DNA from: Streptomyces sp. DT2A-34 | GTDB lineage: Bacteria > Actinomycetota > Actinomycetes > Streptomycetales > Streptomycetaceae | Length of the DNA: 64,000 nt | Assembly: GCF_030499515.1 (NCBI RefSeq) | Contig: NZ_JASTWJ010000001.1 | Coordinates: forward strand, 7,606,001 to 7,670,000 | Direction of reading: 5' to 3' | Part shown: positions 18,018 to 28,500 of the stretch, one piece after another | Numbering within the stretch: the stretch's first letter is position 1 | Layout: the number at the start of each line of letters is the position of its first letter | Notes under the pieces: model-generated | What the model was told of the DNA's origin: nothing | The model's input: the letters and a program-made list of their open reading frames with translations, nothing else | Database searches by the model: none | Position numbers and translations under genes: made by a program

Positions 18018-18758
18018 ATGGCTCGCAACGTTGTCATCAGTGGTGGCGGTACAGGAATCGGGCTCGCGGCGGCGCAGCTGTTCGCGGCGGACGGGGATCA
18101 GGTGCTGCTGCTCGGGCGGCGCGCCGAGGTGCTGGAGCAGGCCGGTGTGCCCGGGGCCCTCACCTATGCGGCGGATCTGAGCAAGCCGCGCGGCGTGCGG
18201 GGCGTGGAGCGGTTCGTGGCGTCGGAGTTCGGCACCGTGGACGTACTGATCCACAGCGCCGGAGGCGCCGGCTACCTGGAGCCCACGGTGGACAGCGACG
18301 AGCCCCTCGACGTCGTCCTGCACAACTGGACCCTCAACTTCGGCCTCAACACCCTGACCGCGGCCCTGCTCACCGAGGCGCTGAAGGACCGGCTCGCCGA
18401 CCCCGGCGGGCGGGTGCTGTTCCTCAGCTCCATCGCCGCCTTCCGGGGGTCCGGCAGCGGGGCGTACGCGGCGTCCAAGGCGGCGCTGCATCCGTACGCC
18501 CATGATCTGGCCCGGCAGTTGGGGCCGCGCGGGATCACCGTGAACGTGGTCGCGCCCGGCTATGTCGAGGACACCGACTTCTTCGGCGACACGATGGACC
18601 AGGAGCGGCACGAGCGGCTCGTCGCGGAGACCTCGACCGGGCGGGCCGCCACGCCGGGGGACGTCGCCGCGACCCTGCACTGGCTGGCGTCGCACGCCGC
18701 CGGGCACATCACCTCGCAGATCATCCAGGTCAACGGCGGGGCCGAGCGCGGCCACTGA
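18018..18758 (+). CDS. Short-chain dehydrogenase/reductase
   Basis: 246 residues of the classical SDR type. The Rossmann glycine motif is SGGGTGIGLA at about residues 8-17. The catalytic serine is in FLSSIAAF and the YxxxK pair in AYAASKAAL. HSAGG stands where NNAG is usual. The C-terminus (HWLASHAAGHITSQIIQVNGG) is standard for FabG-like enzymes. It is an NAD(P)H-dependent oxidoreductase of unknown substrate. It ends five bases from the converging mechanosensitive-channel gene, with no space for a separate terminator. Confidence 0.9.
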   Translation: MARNVVISGGGTGIGLAAAQLFAADGDQVLLLGRRAEVLEQAGVPGALTYAADLSKPRGVRGVERFVASEFGTVDVLIHSAGGAGYLEPTVDSDEPLDVVLHNWTLNFGLNTLTAALLTEALKDRLADPGGRVLFLSSIAAFRGSGSGAYAASKAALHPYAHDLARQLGPRGITVNVVAPGYVEDTDFFGDTMDQERHERLVAETSTGRAATPGDVAATLHWLASHAAGHITSQIIQVNGGAERGH

Positions 18759-18763
18759 GCCGG

Positions 18764-19894
18764 TCAGGGCCGGTCGGGCCGCGCTGTCGGCTGATGGTCG
18801 TGCTGGTGGGTGCGGCGGGCCGGGACGCGGCCGGGCACGGCGCCGGGGACGGGGAAGCCGGGCGGCAGGGCCGCGTCCGTCGCGTTGACGCGCGGCAGCG
18901 CGTACGGGTGCTGCTCGGCCACCCAGCTGATGAGCTGCTCGCGCACCGTGACCCGTACCGTCCACAGGTCGTCCGCGTCCTTCGCCGTGACCAGGGCCCG
19001 CACCTCCATGGTGCTCGGTGTCGAGTCCGTGACGACCAGGCCGTAGTCGCGGCCGTCCCACGCCGGGCACGCGCGCAGGATGTCGCGGAGCCGCTCGCGC
19101 ATCTTCTCCAACGGTGCCGAGTGGTCGAGGTGGAGGAAGACGGTGCCGGTCATCTGGGCACCACCGCGCGACCAGTTCTCGAAGGCCTTCGAGGTGAAGT
19201 ACGACACGGGCATCGTGATCCGGCGTTCGTCCCATGTGCGCACCGTCAGGAACGTCAGCGTGATCTCCTCGACCGTGCCCCACTCGCCGTCCACCACGAC
19301 CGTGTCCCCGAGGCGCACCATGTCCCCGAAGGCGATCTGGAACCCGGCGAACATGTTGCTCAGCGTGGACTGGGCCGCGACACCGGCGACGATGCCGAGG
19401 ATGCCGGCCGAGGCCAGCAGCGAGGCGCCGGCGGCGCGGAACGCCGGGAACGTCAGCAGCATCGCCGCCACGGCCACCACGCCGACGACCGCCGACACCA
19501 CGCGCGTGATCAACGTCACCTGGGTGCGCACCCGCCGGACCCGGGCCGGATCGCGGTGGACGCGGGCGTAGCGGCTGTACGTGGTCTCCACGACCGCCGC
19601 CGCGATACGGATCGCCAGCCAGGCCGCCGCCCCGATCAGCACCAGCGTCAGCAACCGGCCGACGGCGACCTTGTTCTCCTCCAGCAGCTTCGCCTCGTCG
19701 TACGCCCCTCTGAGCAGGGCCGCGCACAGGACGACCTGGTAGGGGACGCGGGCACGGCGCAGCAGACCCCACAGCGGCGTCTCGTTGTGCCGTTCGTCGG
19801 CCTTGCGCATCAGACGGTCGGTGGCCCACCCGATGATCAGGGTGAGCAGCACCGAGCCGCCGATCACGATCAGCGGTCGGAGTATGTTCTCCAT
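18764..19894 (-). CDS. MscS-family mechanosensitive ion channel
   Basis: 376 residues. There are transmembrane segments near the N-terminus (LIVIGGSVLLTLIIGWATD), near residue 90 and near residue 135. The pore helix and beta domain read GIVAGVAAQSTLSNMFAGFQIAFGDMVRLGDTVVVDGEWGTVEEI, the family signature. The MscS domain is followed by a cytoplasmic cage domain and a proline/His-rich tail. Such channels release solutes on hypo-osmotic shock. ATG 19894 has the expected N-terminus. The 94-base gap to the divergent hydrolase gene must hold both promoters. Confidence 0.93.
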   Translation of the reverse strand: MENILRPLIVIGGSVLLTLIIGWATDRLMRKADERHNETPLWGLLRRARVPYQVVLCAALLRGAYDEAKLLEENKVAVGRLLTLVLIGAAAWLAIRIAAAVVETTYSRYARVHRDPARVRRVRTQVTLITRVVSAVVGVVAVAAMLLTFPAFRAAGASLLASAGILGIVAGVAAQSTLSNMFAGFQIAFGDMVRLGDTVVVDGEWGTVEEITLTFLTVRTWDERRITMPVSYFTSKAFENWSRGGAQMTGTVFLHLDHSAPLEKMRERLRDILRACPAWDGRDYGLVVTDSTPSTMEVRALVTAKDADDLWTVRVTVREQLISWVAEQHPYALPRVNATDAALPPGFPVPGAVPGRVPARRTHQHDHQPTARPDRP

Positions 19895-19988
19895 CCCCCG
19901 AACGTAACCACCCGAGGGGGGTCATGAACATGTGCGCCGGTGAGGCGGTGGTCACGGCGCTGTCGTACCCGGCTGGCACCATGGCCTC

Positions 19989-20558
19989 ATGAACATCATG
20001 CTCTTTCACTCGACCTATGGCCTCAGGCCCGCGGTGCGCCAGGCCGCGGACCGGCTGCGGGCCGCCGGACACGAGGTGTGGACGCCGGACCTCTTCGAGG
20101 GGCGCGCGTTCGAGACCGTCGAGGAAGGCATGGAGTACAACGACCGGATCGGCAAGGACGAGCTGCTGAAGCGAGCCGTGCTCGCCGCCGCGCCCTACTC
20201 GGAGCGAGGCCTGGTGTACGCCGGGTTCTCGCTCGGCGCCTCCATCGCGCAGACCCTCGCGCTCGGCGACGAGAAGGCGCGCGGGGTGCTGCTCCTGCAC
20301 GGCACCTCGGACATCGCGGCGAACGCCTCGGTGGACGAGCTGCCGGTGCAGCTGCATGTCGCCGAGCCGGACCCGTTCGAGACGGACGACTGGCTGAGCG
20401 CCTGGTATCTGCAGATGGGCAGAGCGGGCGCCGACGTCGAGGTGTACAGATACGCCGGGGCGGGCCACCTCTTCACCGACCCCGACCTGCCGGACTACGA
20501 CGAGGAGGCCGCCGAGGCCACCTGGCGGGTGGCGCTCGGCTTCCTCGAAACCCTCTAG
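19989..20558 (+). CDS. Dienelactone-hydrolase-family alpha/beta hydrolase
   Basis: 189 residues. FHSTYGL at the N-terminus, the nucleophile elbow GFSLGA, HGTSD and GAGHLFTD match the dienelactone hydrolase fold. The elbow has Ser where classical dienelactone hydrolases have Cys, so it may be an esterase of another kind. The catalytic His is in the GAGHLF motif. No pathway genes for chloroaromatic breakdown are nearby, so its substrate is unknown. It ends 26 bases from the converging phoD gene. Confidence 0.85.
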   Translation: MNIMLFHSTYGLRPAVRQAADRLRAAGHEVWTPDLFEGRAFETVEEGMEYNDRIGKDELLKRAVLAAAPYSERGLVYAGFSLGASIAQTLALGDEKARGVLLLHGTSDIAANASVDELPVQLHVAEPDPFETDDWLSAWYLQMGRAGADVEVYRYAGAGHLFTDPDLPDYDEEAAEATWRVALGFLETL

Positions 20559-20584
20559 GGGCTGTCAGGGGCCGTCAGGGGCTT

Positions 20585-22246
20585 TCAGACGGGGTCGTAC
20601 GTCCGCTCGACCTTCTGCGTCCCGCTGCGGGTGCGGTACGAGCGCGCCCAGGAGGCGGTCGCGTCCTTCTTGGTCTTGTCGGACAGGACGTAGTAGTCCA
20701 TCTGCGCCCGCTCGGCCGTGATGTCCAGGACGCCGTAGCCGTGGCGGTCGGTGTCGACCCAGTGGACGTGCCGGTTGGCGGCCTTGATGATCGGCGCTGC
20801 GATCGCGGAGAGCGTGCCCTCGGGGACCTTGACGATGTCGTCGAGGTTGTCCGAGGTGACCGAGGTGACGACGAACTCCGTGGCGGCGGAGGCGGACAGC
20901 GGATACGTACCGGCGTCCACCGGCACGTCGTTGGCCCACGCCATGTGGATGTCGCCGGTCAGGAACACGGTGTTGCGGATCGCGTTCGAGCGCAGGTGGG
21001 CGAGCAGCTCCCGGCGGTCGTCCGTGTAGCCGTCCCACTGGTCGGGGTTGAGGGCGAGGCCCTCCTGCGGCAGGCCCATCAGCTTGGCCAGCGGCTTGAG
21101 CAGGTCCGCGGTGAGGGAGCCGATCGCGAACGGCGAGATCATCACCGAGTTGCCGACCAGCCGCCAGGTGGTGTCGGAGGACTTCAGCCCCGCCTTCAGC
21201 CAGTCCAGTTGGGCTCGCCCGGTGAGCGTGCGGTCCGGGTCGTCGACCTCACCGTTGCCGACCTTCACCTGCTGCGAGCGGAAGGAGCGCAGGTCGAGCA
21301 GGGAGAGGTCGGCGAGCTTGCCGAAGCGCAGGCGGCGGTAGGTGGTGCCGGCGATCGCCGGGCGCACCGGCATCCACTCGAAGTAGGCCTGCTTGGCGGC
21401 GGCCTGACGCGCGGCCCAGGTGCCCTCGGCGCCCTCGGTGTGGTTCTCGGCGCCGCCCGACCAGGCGTCGTTGGCGATCTCGTGGTCGTCCCAGATCGCG
21501 ATGACCGGCGCCTTCGTGTGCAGGGCCTGCAGATCCGGGTCCGTTTTGTACTTGCCGTGCCGGATGCGGTAGTCGGCGAGCGTGAGGATCTCGTGGGTGG
21601 GCGCGGTCTGGCGTACGACGGTGCCGCGCGTGCCGTACTCGCCGGTGCCGTACTCGTAGATGTAGTCGCCCAGGTGGAGCCAGGCGTCCAGGTCGCCGCG
21701 GGCCGCGAGATGGCGGTACGACGAGAAGTAACCGCCCTCCCAGTTGGCGCAGGAGACCACGCCGAAGCGCAGGCCCTCGACGGACGCGTTCGCCGTCGGC
21801 GCGGTGCGGGTACGCGCCGCCGGGGAGTCCGTGCCGCCCGCCGAGAAGCGGAACCAGTAGTCGGTGGCCGGCTCCAGGCCCCGTATGTCGGCCTTGACGG
21901 TGTGGTCGGAGGCGGCGGTCGCGGTGGTCGAGCCCTTGGCCACGATGTTCGTCAACGCCTTGTCCCGGGCGACGATCCAGCTGACCTCGGTGTCCGGGCC
22001 GAGCCCGGAGCCGGGTACGGCCTCGGCGGTCGGCGTCACCCGGGTCCACAGCAGGACGCCGTCGGGCAACGGGTCGCCGGAGGCGACACCGTGCAGGAAG
22101 GCGGGGGCCTGCTCGGCGGCCCGGGCGGGCAGCGCGGCGGCGAGCGGGCCGGCCAGGACAGCCGTCGCCGCCGCGGCCTTGACGACCGTACGGCGGCGAG
22201 GGGTAAGGGAGTTGAGCTGCTCTGGTGATCTGTATCGACTGGTCAC
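20585..22246 (-). CDS. phoD: PhoD-type alkaline phosphatase/phosphodiesterase, Tat-exported
   Basis: 553 residues. The N-terminus has a twin-arginine signal ([18 protein letters not shown]) with an AxA-type cleavage region. An N-terminal PhoD domain ([23 protein letters not shown]) precedes the metallophosphatase core, with [29 protein letters not shown] and LTGDIHMAW. PhoD enzymes use Fe and Ca and release phosphate from mono- and diesters outside the cell. GTG 22246 is the only usable start ahead of the signal peptide and has no Shine-Dalgarno; a perfect 20-base palindrome lies immediately upstream. PhoP control is known for Streptomyces phoD, but I could not place a convincing PHO box here. 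Confidence 0.95.
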   Translation of the reverse strand: MTSRYRSPEQLNSLTPRRRTVVKAAAATAVLAGPLAAALPARAAEQAPAFLHGVASGDPLPDGVLLWTRVTPTAEAVPGSGLGPDTEVSWIVARDKALTNIVAKGSTTATAASDHTVKADIRGLEPATDYWFRFSAGGTDSPAARTRTAPTANASVEGLRFGVVSCANWEGGYFSSYRHLAARGDLDAWLHLGDYIYEYGTGEYGTRGTVVRQTAPTHEILTLADYRIRHGKYKTDPDLQALHTKAPVIAIWDDHEIANDAWSGGAENHTEGAEGTWAARQAAAKQAYFEWMPVRPAIAGTTYRRLRFGKLADLSLLDLRSFRSQQVKVGNGEVDDPDRTLTGRAQLDWLKAGLKSSDTTWRLVGNSVMISPFAIGSLTADLLKPLAKLMGLPQEGLALNPDQWDGYTDDRRELLAHLRSNAIRNTVFLTGDIHMAWANDVPVDAGTYPLSASAATEFVVTSVTSDNLDDIVKVPEGTLSAIAAPIIKAANRHVHWVDTDRHGYGVLDITAERAQMDYYVLSDKTKKDATASWARSYRTRSGTQKVERTYDPV

Positions 22247-22248
22247 AG

Positions 22249-22268
22249 CCGATCAGGTTACTGATCGG
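22249..22268. promoter_or_regulatory. Perfect 20-base palindrome upstream of phoD
   Basis: CCGATCAG (22249-22256), GTTA, CTGATCGG (22261-22268). It ends two bases before the phoD start codon on the minus strand. It could be an operator or an RNA hairpin that affects phoD translation. Confidence 0.5.
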
Positions 22269-22279
22269 TATGAACAAGA

Positions 22280-22311
22280 GCGGGCGAACCTGTAAAAGTT
22301 CGCCCGCTTTT
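22280..22311. terminator. Hairpin between the DsbA-like gene and phoD
   Basis: GCGGGCGAAC (22280-22289) pairs perfectly with GTTCGCCCGC (22298-22307), with an eight-base loop. The plus strand continues with TTTT; on the minus strand the tail is T-rich but interrupted. It lies 28 bases past the end of the minus-strand DsbA-like gene and probably terminates it. Confidence 0.75.
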
Positions 22312-22338
22312 CGTGCAGAGGCCGACTTCCGGTTGGCG

Positions 22339-23178
22339 TCAGCCCTTGAGGGCCGCGTCCACCGCCTTGGTGAACTCAGCCGCCGTCCACGGCTGGTTGG
22401 GGTTGGAGGTCTTGAGCTGCGTGCCGTCCATGACGAAGCTCGGGGTCCCCGTCACGCCGTCCTTGTTGGTGTCGAAGCTCTTCGACATGGCCAGCGCCCA
22501 GGCGTCGTACGTGCCGTTCTTCACGGCGTTCTGGAACTTGGTGTTGTTCTTGAGGGCGGGGACGGTGTTCGCGACCTCGATGAGGTAGTCGTCGTCCTTG
22601 AACTTGTCGTCCGACTCCTCGGGGTGGTACTTCGCCGAGTAGAGCGCGGTCTTGTAGTCGAGGAACGCATCCGTGCTCACGTTCAGCGCGGCGCCCATGG
22701 CGCTCATCGCGTTCTTGGAGCCCTCGGCGTTGGCGCCGATCTTGCCGTCGTTCAGCTGGTCGCCGTCGAGGAACGTGCCGCCGATGAACTGGATCTTGTA
22801 CTTGCCGGCCTCGATGTCCTTGTCGACGACCGAACCGGCGGCCTGCTCGAACGAGGCGCAGACGGGACAGCGCGGGTCCTCGTAGATCTTGAGGGTCTTC
22901 TTGGCGCTGTCCTTGCCGATGATGACGGTCGTGCCGTTCGTGCCCGTGGTGTGGGCCGGGGCGACGACCTTCTCGTCCTTCACCGCCTCCCAGTGGCTGG
23001 GCTTGCTGGCCTGGACGACGGCGTAACCTATGCCGCCCGCCGCCGCCAGGACGCCGACGACCGAGCAGGCGACGATGATCTGCCGCCTGACCTTCGACCG
23101 CTTGGCCTCGCGCTCGCGCTCGGCGCGCAGCCGCTCCCGGGCCGCCGTCTTCGCTGCCTGGCTGTTCCGCTTGCTCAT
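22339..23178 (-). CDS. Membrane-anchored DsbA-like thioredoxin-fold protein
   Basis: 279 residues. A basic cytoplasmic head (MSKRNSQAAKTAARERLR...) and one transmembrane helix (IIVACSVVGVLAAAGGIGYAVV) precede an extracytoplasmic thioredoxin-fold domain with the active site CPVC in YEDPRCPVCASFE. GTPSFVMDG holds the cis-proline. It belongs to the DsbA_4/thioredoxin_4 group and probably acts in oxidative folding or disulfide exchange outside the membrane. ATG 23178 is chosen because it gives this N-terminus; two upstream in-frame ATGs are less likely. A paralogue with the same layout lies at 53.8 kb. A CGCACAC/GTGTGCG dyad (23201-23218) lies upstream. Confidence 0.9.
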   Translation of the reverse strand: MSKRNSQAAKTAARERLRAEREREAKRSKVRRQIIVACSVVGVLAAAGGIGYAVVQASKPSHWEAVKDEKVVAPAHTTGTNGTTVIIGKDSAKKTLKIYEDPRCPVCASFEQAAGSVVDKDIEAGKYKIQFIGGTFLDGDQLNDGKIGANAEGSKNAMSAMGAALNVSTDAFLDYKTALYSAKYHPEESDDKFKDDDYLIEVANTVPALKNNTKFQNAVKNGTYDAWALAMSKSFDTNKDGVTGTPSFVMDGTQLKTSNPNQPWTAAEFTKAVDAALKG

Positions 23179-23200
23179 GTTGGTGATCTCCATGGGGACA

Positions 23201-23218
23201 CGCACACGTGTGTGTGCG
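23201..23218. promoter_or_regulatory. Palindrome upstream of the DsbA-like gene
   Basis: CGCACAC (23201-23207), GTGT, GTGTGCG (23212-23218). It is in the gap between the membrane protein gene and the DsbA-like gene, 23 bases before the latter's start. It may be an operator; no regulator can be named. Confidence 0.35.
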
Positions 23219-23255
23219 GGATACGTATGGGTGGGCTGTGGTGCTCAGATGCCGT

Positions 23256-23954
23256 TCACGCGCAGGTGAAGGCGGGCGAGCACGGCGGTCCACGCCGTCC
23301 CAGGGAGTGCACGAGGAGGAGGCTGCGGGCGGTGCCCGTACGGCCGGCGGGGCGCGGCAGGCGGCGGGCCGGTGCGATCCGGCGCACCGTCACCGCGGCG
23401 ACCGCCAGCAGCAGCGGGCGGAACGTGGTCGCCGTCACCGCGCTCAGCAGTTGCGCCAGGGCCCGCTCGCCGCGGCGCAGCCAGGCGGCGGCGAGGAGGC
23501 CGACCGAGACGTGCGCGCCGAGCAGCAGCCAGGCGGTGGCCGGGTCGGAGTGGGCGAGGAGACCGCCGAGCCTGTCGGGGTCGGAACCGGTGACCTGGGC
23601 CAGGGGGGCACCGACCTGGGCGCCGTCGCCGCACAGCACGTCCCAGCCGACCGAGGCCAGCGGGCCGGCGACCGGACCGCCCGCCTTGCCGTAACAGACG
23701 TGCTGGCCGGTGGTGAGGATCGTGTCGGCGGCCAGCTCCAGCGGGATCAGCAGGGCGGCGATCCGCCCGAAGCTGCGCTCGCGGCCGGCCAGGGCGTACG
23801 CGAGGACGAACATGGCGGCCGCGAGCAGGGCCACCGTGTTCAGCGGCAAGGGCGCCCGGGACAGCAGCACGTGCGACGCGGTGCTGAGCGTCACGACGAG
23901 TGACGTGAACAGCGCCGCGCGTACGGCTCGTAGCTGGGTCCCGGATATGTCCAT
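23256..23954 (-). CDS. Integral membrane protein of unknown function, next to the DsbA-like gene
   Basis: 232 residues with about five hydrophobic segments (for example AALFTSLVVTLSTASHVLL, TVALLAAAMFVLAYALAG and AWLLLGAHVSVGLLAAAWL). The last 45 residues are Arg/Pro-rich. Two cysteines, in QHVCYGK and DVLCGDG, lie in the loop between helices and could face outside. I do not recognise a named family. It is upstream of the DsbA-like gene in the same direction with a 77-base gap, so the two may be co-transcribed. A role in passing electrons to the DsbA-like protein is only a guess from the paired cysteines and position. Confidence 0.7.
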   Translation of the reverse strand: MDISGTQLRAVRAALFTSLVVTLSTASHVLLSRAPLPLNTVALLAAAMFVLAYALAGRERSFGRIAALLIPLELAADTILTTGQHVCYGKAGGPVAGPLASVGWDVLCGDGAQVGAPLAQVTGSDPDRLGGLLAHSDPATAWLLLGAHVSVGLLAAAWLRRGERALAQLLSAVTATTFRPLLLAVAAVTVRRIAPARRLPRPAGRTGTARSLLLVHSLGRRGPPCSPAFTCA

Positions 23955-24043
23955 AGCGGAGGAGAGTGTGTCACGTAGGCCTGTAAGAGACCCCTAAAGG
24001 GTGCCTGTGAGTGGCCGGTGAGCGCCGGTGCGCGGCCTTTCCG

Positions 24044-25369
24044 TCACAGACCCGGAATCCGGCCGTTGCGGAACAGGTCCACGAAGGTCTGGTGGTCGGC
24101 ACGCGCGCGTGCGCCGTAGCCGTGCGCGAAGTCGACCAGGAGCTCCGCGAAGCCGTCCTCGTCGGCCGCGATGGCCGCGTCGATGGCCCGCTCGGTGGAG
24201 AACGGCACCAGCGACTCGCCGGAGGTGTCGTCCGCAGCCGCGTGCATCGTGGCCGTGGCCCGGCCGAGGTCGGCGACGACCGCCGCGATCTCCTCCGGGT
24301 CGTCGATGTCGCCCCAGTCCAGGTCCACGGCGTACGGCGAGACCTCGGCGACCAGCTGGCCCGCGCCGTCCAGCTCGGTCCAGCCCAGCCACGGGTCGGC
24401 GTGCGCCTGCAGGGCGCGCTGGGAGATCACCGTGCGGTGACCCTCGTGCTGGAAGTACTCGCGGATCGCCGGGTCGGTGATGTGGCGGGAGACGGCCGGG
24501 GTCTGGGCCTGCTTGATGTAGATCACGACATCGTTCTCCAGGGCGTCGCTGTGGCCCTCCAGAAGGATGTTGTACGACGGCAGCCCGGCCGATCCGATGC
24601 CGATGCCGCGGCGGCCGACCACGTCCTTCACCCGGTACGAGTCAGGGCGGGTCAGCGAGGAGTCCGGCAGCGTCTCCAGGTAGCCGTCGAAGGCCGCGAG
24701 CACCTTGTAGCGCGTGGCCGCGTCCAGCTCGATGGAGCCGCCGCCGGAAGCGAAGCGGCGCTCGAAGTCCCGGATCTCGGTCATCGAGTCCAGCAGCCCG
24801 AAGCGGGTCAGCGCGCGGGCGTCCCGCAGCGCGTCCAGGAGCGGTCCCTGGGCGGTGTCCAGCGTGAACGGCGGGACCTCGTCGCTCTTGGCGCCGGTGG
24901 CCAGGGCGTGCACACGCTCGCGGTACGCGCCCGCGTAGATCTGCACCAGCTCGGTGATCTGCTCGTCGCTGAGCGCCTTGGCGTACCCGATGAGGGCGAC
25001 CGAGGCGGCGAAGCGCTTGAGGTCCCAGGTGAAGGGGCCGACGTACGCCTCGTCGAAGTCGTTGACGTTGAAGATCAGCCGACCGTTGGCGTCCATGTAC
25101 GTGCCGAAGTTCTCCGCGTGCAGGTCGCCGTGGATCCAGACCCGGGACGTCCGCTCGTCGAGGTAGGGGCCGCCGCGCTTCTCCGCGTCCAGGTCGTGGT
25201 AGAAGAGGCACGCCGTGCCGCGATAGAACGCGAACGCCGACGCCGCCATCTTCCGGAACTTCACGCGGAACGCGGCCGGGTCGGCGGCCAGGAGCTCGCC
25301 GAAGGCGGTGTCGAAGACGGCGAGGATCTCGTCGCCGCGCTGCTCGTCGTTGAGCTGGGGGACCGACAT
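24044..25369 (-). CDS. DUF2252 family protein, kinase-like fold
   Basis: 441 residues of DUF2252. The block VWIHGDLHAENFG and FNVNDFDEAYVGPFTWDLKR resemble the catalytic (HGDxxxxN) and metal-binding (DFD) loops of aminoglycoside-phosphotransferase-like kinases, so a small-molecule kinase function is plausible but unproven. The N-terminus has FRKMAASAFAFYRGTACLFYHDL, a family hallmark. ATG 25369 is nine bases after AGGAGG, a near-perfect ribosome-binding site. The 205-base gap to divergent dnaE holds promoters for both. Confidence 0.9.
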   Translation of the reverse strand: MSVPQLNDEQRGDEILAVFDTAFGELLAADPAAFRVKFRKMAASAFAFYRGTACLFYHDLDAEKRGGPYLDERTSRVWIHGDLHAENFGTYMDANGRLIFNVNDFDEAYVGPFTWDLKRFAASVALIGYAKALSDEQITELVQIYAGAYRERVHALATGAKSDEVPPFTLDTAQGPLLDALRDARALTRFGLLDSMTEIRDFERRFASGGGSIELDAATRYKVLAAFDGYLETLPDSSLTRPDSYRVKDVVGRRGIGIGSAGLPSYNILLEGHSDALENDVVIYIKQAQTPAVSRHITDPAIREYFQHEGHRTVISQRALQAHADPWLGWTELDGAGQLVAEVSPYAVDLDWGDIDDPEEIAAVVADLGRATATMHAAADDTSGESLVPFSTERAIDAAIAADEDGFAELLVDFAHGYGARARADHQTFVDLFRNGRIPGL

Positions 25370-25574
25370 CGCTGGGTGCCTCCTGGTGCATGAACGTGTA
25401 CGACAGCGTTTCTGTCGTCTTCAACGGTCGAGGGTGCCCGGAAGTGCCCGCGACCCTCGCTGTGAAGGTACGCGGGGGAGCCCGTCGAGTGTCAGTCCCG
25501 AGGCATAGACTTCGACGCTGACCCCAGGACTGTCCGCCAGCCCGTTGCCGAGCGTTTCCTTTGGAGGCCACACC
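25370..25574. promoter_or_regulatory. Divergent promoter region between the DUF2252 gene and dnaE
   Basis: 205 bases between divergent starts. The right end carries TTGGAGG (25561-25567), the dnaE ribosome-binding site. No clear hexamer pair could be fixed. Confidence 0.35.
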
Positions 25575-28500
25575 GTGTCAAAGCCGCCGTTCACGCACCT
25601 GCACGTCCACACCCAGTACTCGCTGCTGGACGGTGCCGCGCGGCTCAAGGACATGTTCAACGCCTGCAACGAGATGGGCATGACGCACATCGCCATGTCC
25701 GACCACGGCAACCTCCATGGGGCGTACGACTTCTTCCACTCCGCGAAGAAGGCCGGAGTCACCCCGATCATCGGCATCGAGGCATATGTCGCGCCCGAGT
25801 CGCGGCGCAACAAGCGCAAGATCCAGTGGGGCCAGCCGCACCAGAAGCGGGACGACGTCTCCGGTTCCGGTGGTTACACCCACAAGACCATGTGGGCCGT
25901 GAACAAGACGGGCCTGCACAACATCTTCCGGCTGTCCTCGGACGCGTACGCCAAGGGCTGGCTGCAGAAGTGGCCCCGGATGGACAAGGAGACCATCTCC
26001 CAGTGGTCCGAGGGGATCGTCGCCTCCACCGGCTGCCCCTCCGGCGAGGTCCAGACCCGGCTGCGGCTGGGCCAGGAGGAGGAGGCCCTCAAGGCGGCCG
26101 CCGACTACCAGGACATCTTCGGCAAGGACAAGTACTTCCTGGAGCTGATGGACCACGGCATCGACATCGAGCACCGGGTCCGTGACGGCCTGCTGGAGAT
26201 CGGCAGGAAGCTCGGCATCCCCCCGCTGGTCACCAACGACTCGCACTACACGTACGCGCACGAGGCGACCGCCCACGACGCGCTGCTGTGCATCCAGACC
26301 GGCAAGAACCTCTCCGACCCGGACCGCTTCAAGTTCGACGGCACCGGCTACTACCTGAAGTCCACGGACGAGATGTACGCCATCGACTCCTCGGACGCCT
26401 GGCAGCAGGGCTGCGCCAACACGCTCCTCGTCGCCGAGATGGTCGACACCACCGGCATGTTCGAGGCCAAGAACCTCATGCCGACGTTCGACATCCCCGA
26501 GGGCTACACCGAGGTCACCTGGTTCAAGGAGGAGGTCCGCCGCGGCATGGAGCGCCGCTTCCCCGGCGGCATCCCCGAGGACCGACAGAAGCAGGCCGAG
26601 TACGAGATGGACGTCATCATCTCGATGGGCTTCCCCGGCTACTTCCTCGTCGTCGCCGACTTCATCATGTGGGCCAAGAACAACGGCATCGCGGTCGGCC
26701 CCGGCCGAGGATCCGCGGCCGGTTCGATCGTCGCGTACGCCATGGGCATCACCGACCTCGACCCGATCCCGCACGGCCTGATCTTCGAGCGGTTCCTCAA
26801 CCCCGAGCGCATCTCGATGCCCGATGTCGACATCGACTTCGACGAGCGCCGGCGCGTCGAGGTGATCCGGTACGTGACCGAGAAGTACGGCGCCGACAAG
26901 GTCGCCATGATCGGCACCTACGGCAAGATCAAGGCGAAGAACGCGATCAAGGACTCCGCGCGCGTACTGGGCTACCCGTACGCCATGGGCGACCGCCTCA
27001 CCAAGGCGATGCCCGCCGACGTCCTCGGCAAGGGCATCGACCTCAACGGCATCACCGACCCCTCGCACCCCCGCTACAGCGAGGCGGGCGAGATCCGGGC
27101 GATGTACGAGAACGAGCCGGACGTGAAGAAGGTCATCGACACCGCGAAGGGCGTCGAGGGCCTGGTGCGGCAGATGGGTGTGCACGCGGCCGGCGTGATC
27201 ATGTCCAGTGAGACCATCACCGAGCACGTGCCCGTCTGGGTCAGGCACACCGACGGCGTGACCATCACGCAGTGGGACTACCCGAGCTGCGAGTCGCTCG
27301 GCCTGCTGAAGATGGACTTCCTCGGTCTGCGCAACCTGACGATCATGGACGACGCCGTCAAGATGGTGAAGTCCAACAAGGGCATCGACATCGATCTGCT
27401 GAGCCTCCCGCTCGACGATCCAACGACCTTCGACCTGCTCCAGCGCGGCGACACCCTCGGCGTCTTCCAGTTCGACGGCGGCCCCATGCGCTCGCTGCTG
27501 CGCCTGATGAAGCCCGACAACTTCGAAGACATCTCCGCTGTCTCCGCGCTCTACCGTCCCGGCCCGATGGGCATGGACTCGCACACCAACTACGCGCTGC
27601 GCAAGAACAAGCTCCAGGAGATCACCCCCATCCACAAGGAGCTCGAAGAGCCCCTCAGGGAGGTCCTGGACGTCACCTACGGCCTGATCGTCTACCAGGA
27701 GCAGGTGCAGAAGGCCGCCCAGATCATCGCCGGCTACTCGCTCGGCGAAGCCGACATCCTCCGCCGTGTGATGGGCAAGAAGAAGCCCGAGGAACTGGCG
27801 AAGAACTTCGTCCTCTTCCAGGACGGCGCCCGCAAGAAGGGGTACAGCGACGAGGCCATCCAGGCCCTGTGGGACGTGCTGGTCCCGTTCGCCGGCTACG
27901 CGTTCAACAAGGCGCACTCCGCCGCGTACGGCCTGGTCTCGTACTGGACCGCCTACCTCAAGGCGAACCACCCCGCCGAGTACATGGCGGCGCTGCTGAC
28001 CTCCGTCAAGGACGACAAGGACAAGTCGGCGGTCTACCTCAACGAGTGCCGCCGTATGGGCATCAAGGTGCTCCCGCCGAATGTCAACGAGTCGGTGCAC
28101 AACTTCGCCGCCCAGGGCGACGACGTGATCCTCTTCGGCCTCGAGGCCGTGCGCAACGTCGGCACGAACGTGGTCGAGTCGATCATCAGGAGCCGCAAGG
28201 CCAAGGGCAAGTACGCCTCCTTCCCCGACTATCTCGACAAGGTCGAGGCGGTCGCCTGCAACAAGCGCACCACGGAGTCGCTGATCAAGGCGGGCGCTTT
28301 CGACACCCTGGGGCACACCCGCAAGGGCCTCACCGCGCACTTCGAGCCGATGATCGACAACGTGGTCGCGGTCAAGCGCAAGGAGGCCGAGGGCCAGTTC
28401 GACCTCTTCGGCGGCATGGGCGAGGAGGAGACCGACGAGCCCGGCTTCGGACTCGACGTGCAGTTCACCGACGAGGAGTGGGACAAGACCTATCTGCTCG

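Noticed and set aside
22269..22310. PHO box direct repeats upstream of phoD
   Set aside because: GTTCGCCC and GTTCATAC occur, but 14 bases apart and not 11, and the first is an arm of the hairpin. I could not support a PhoP site.
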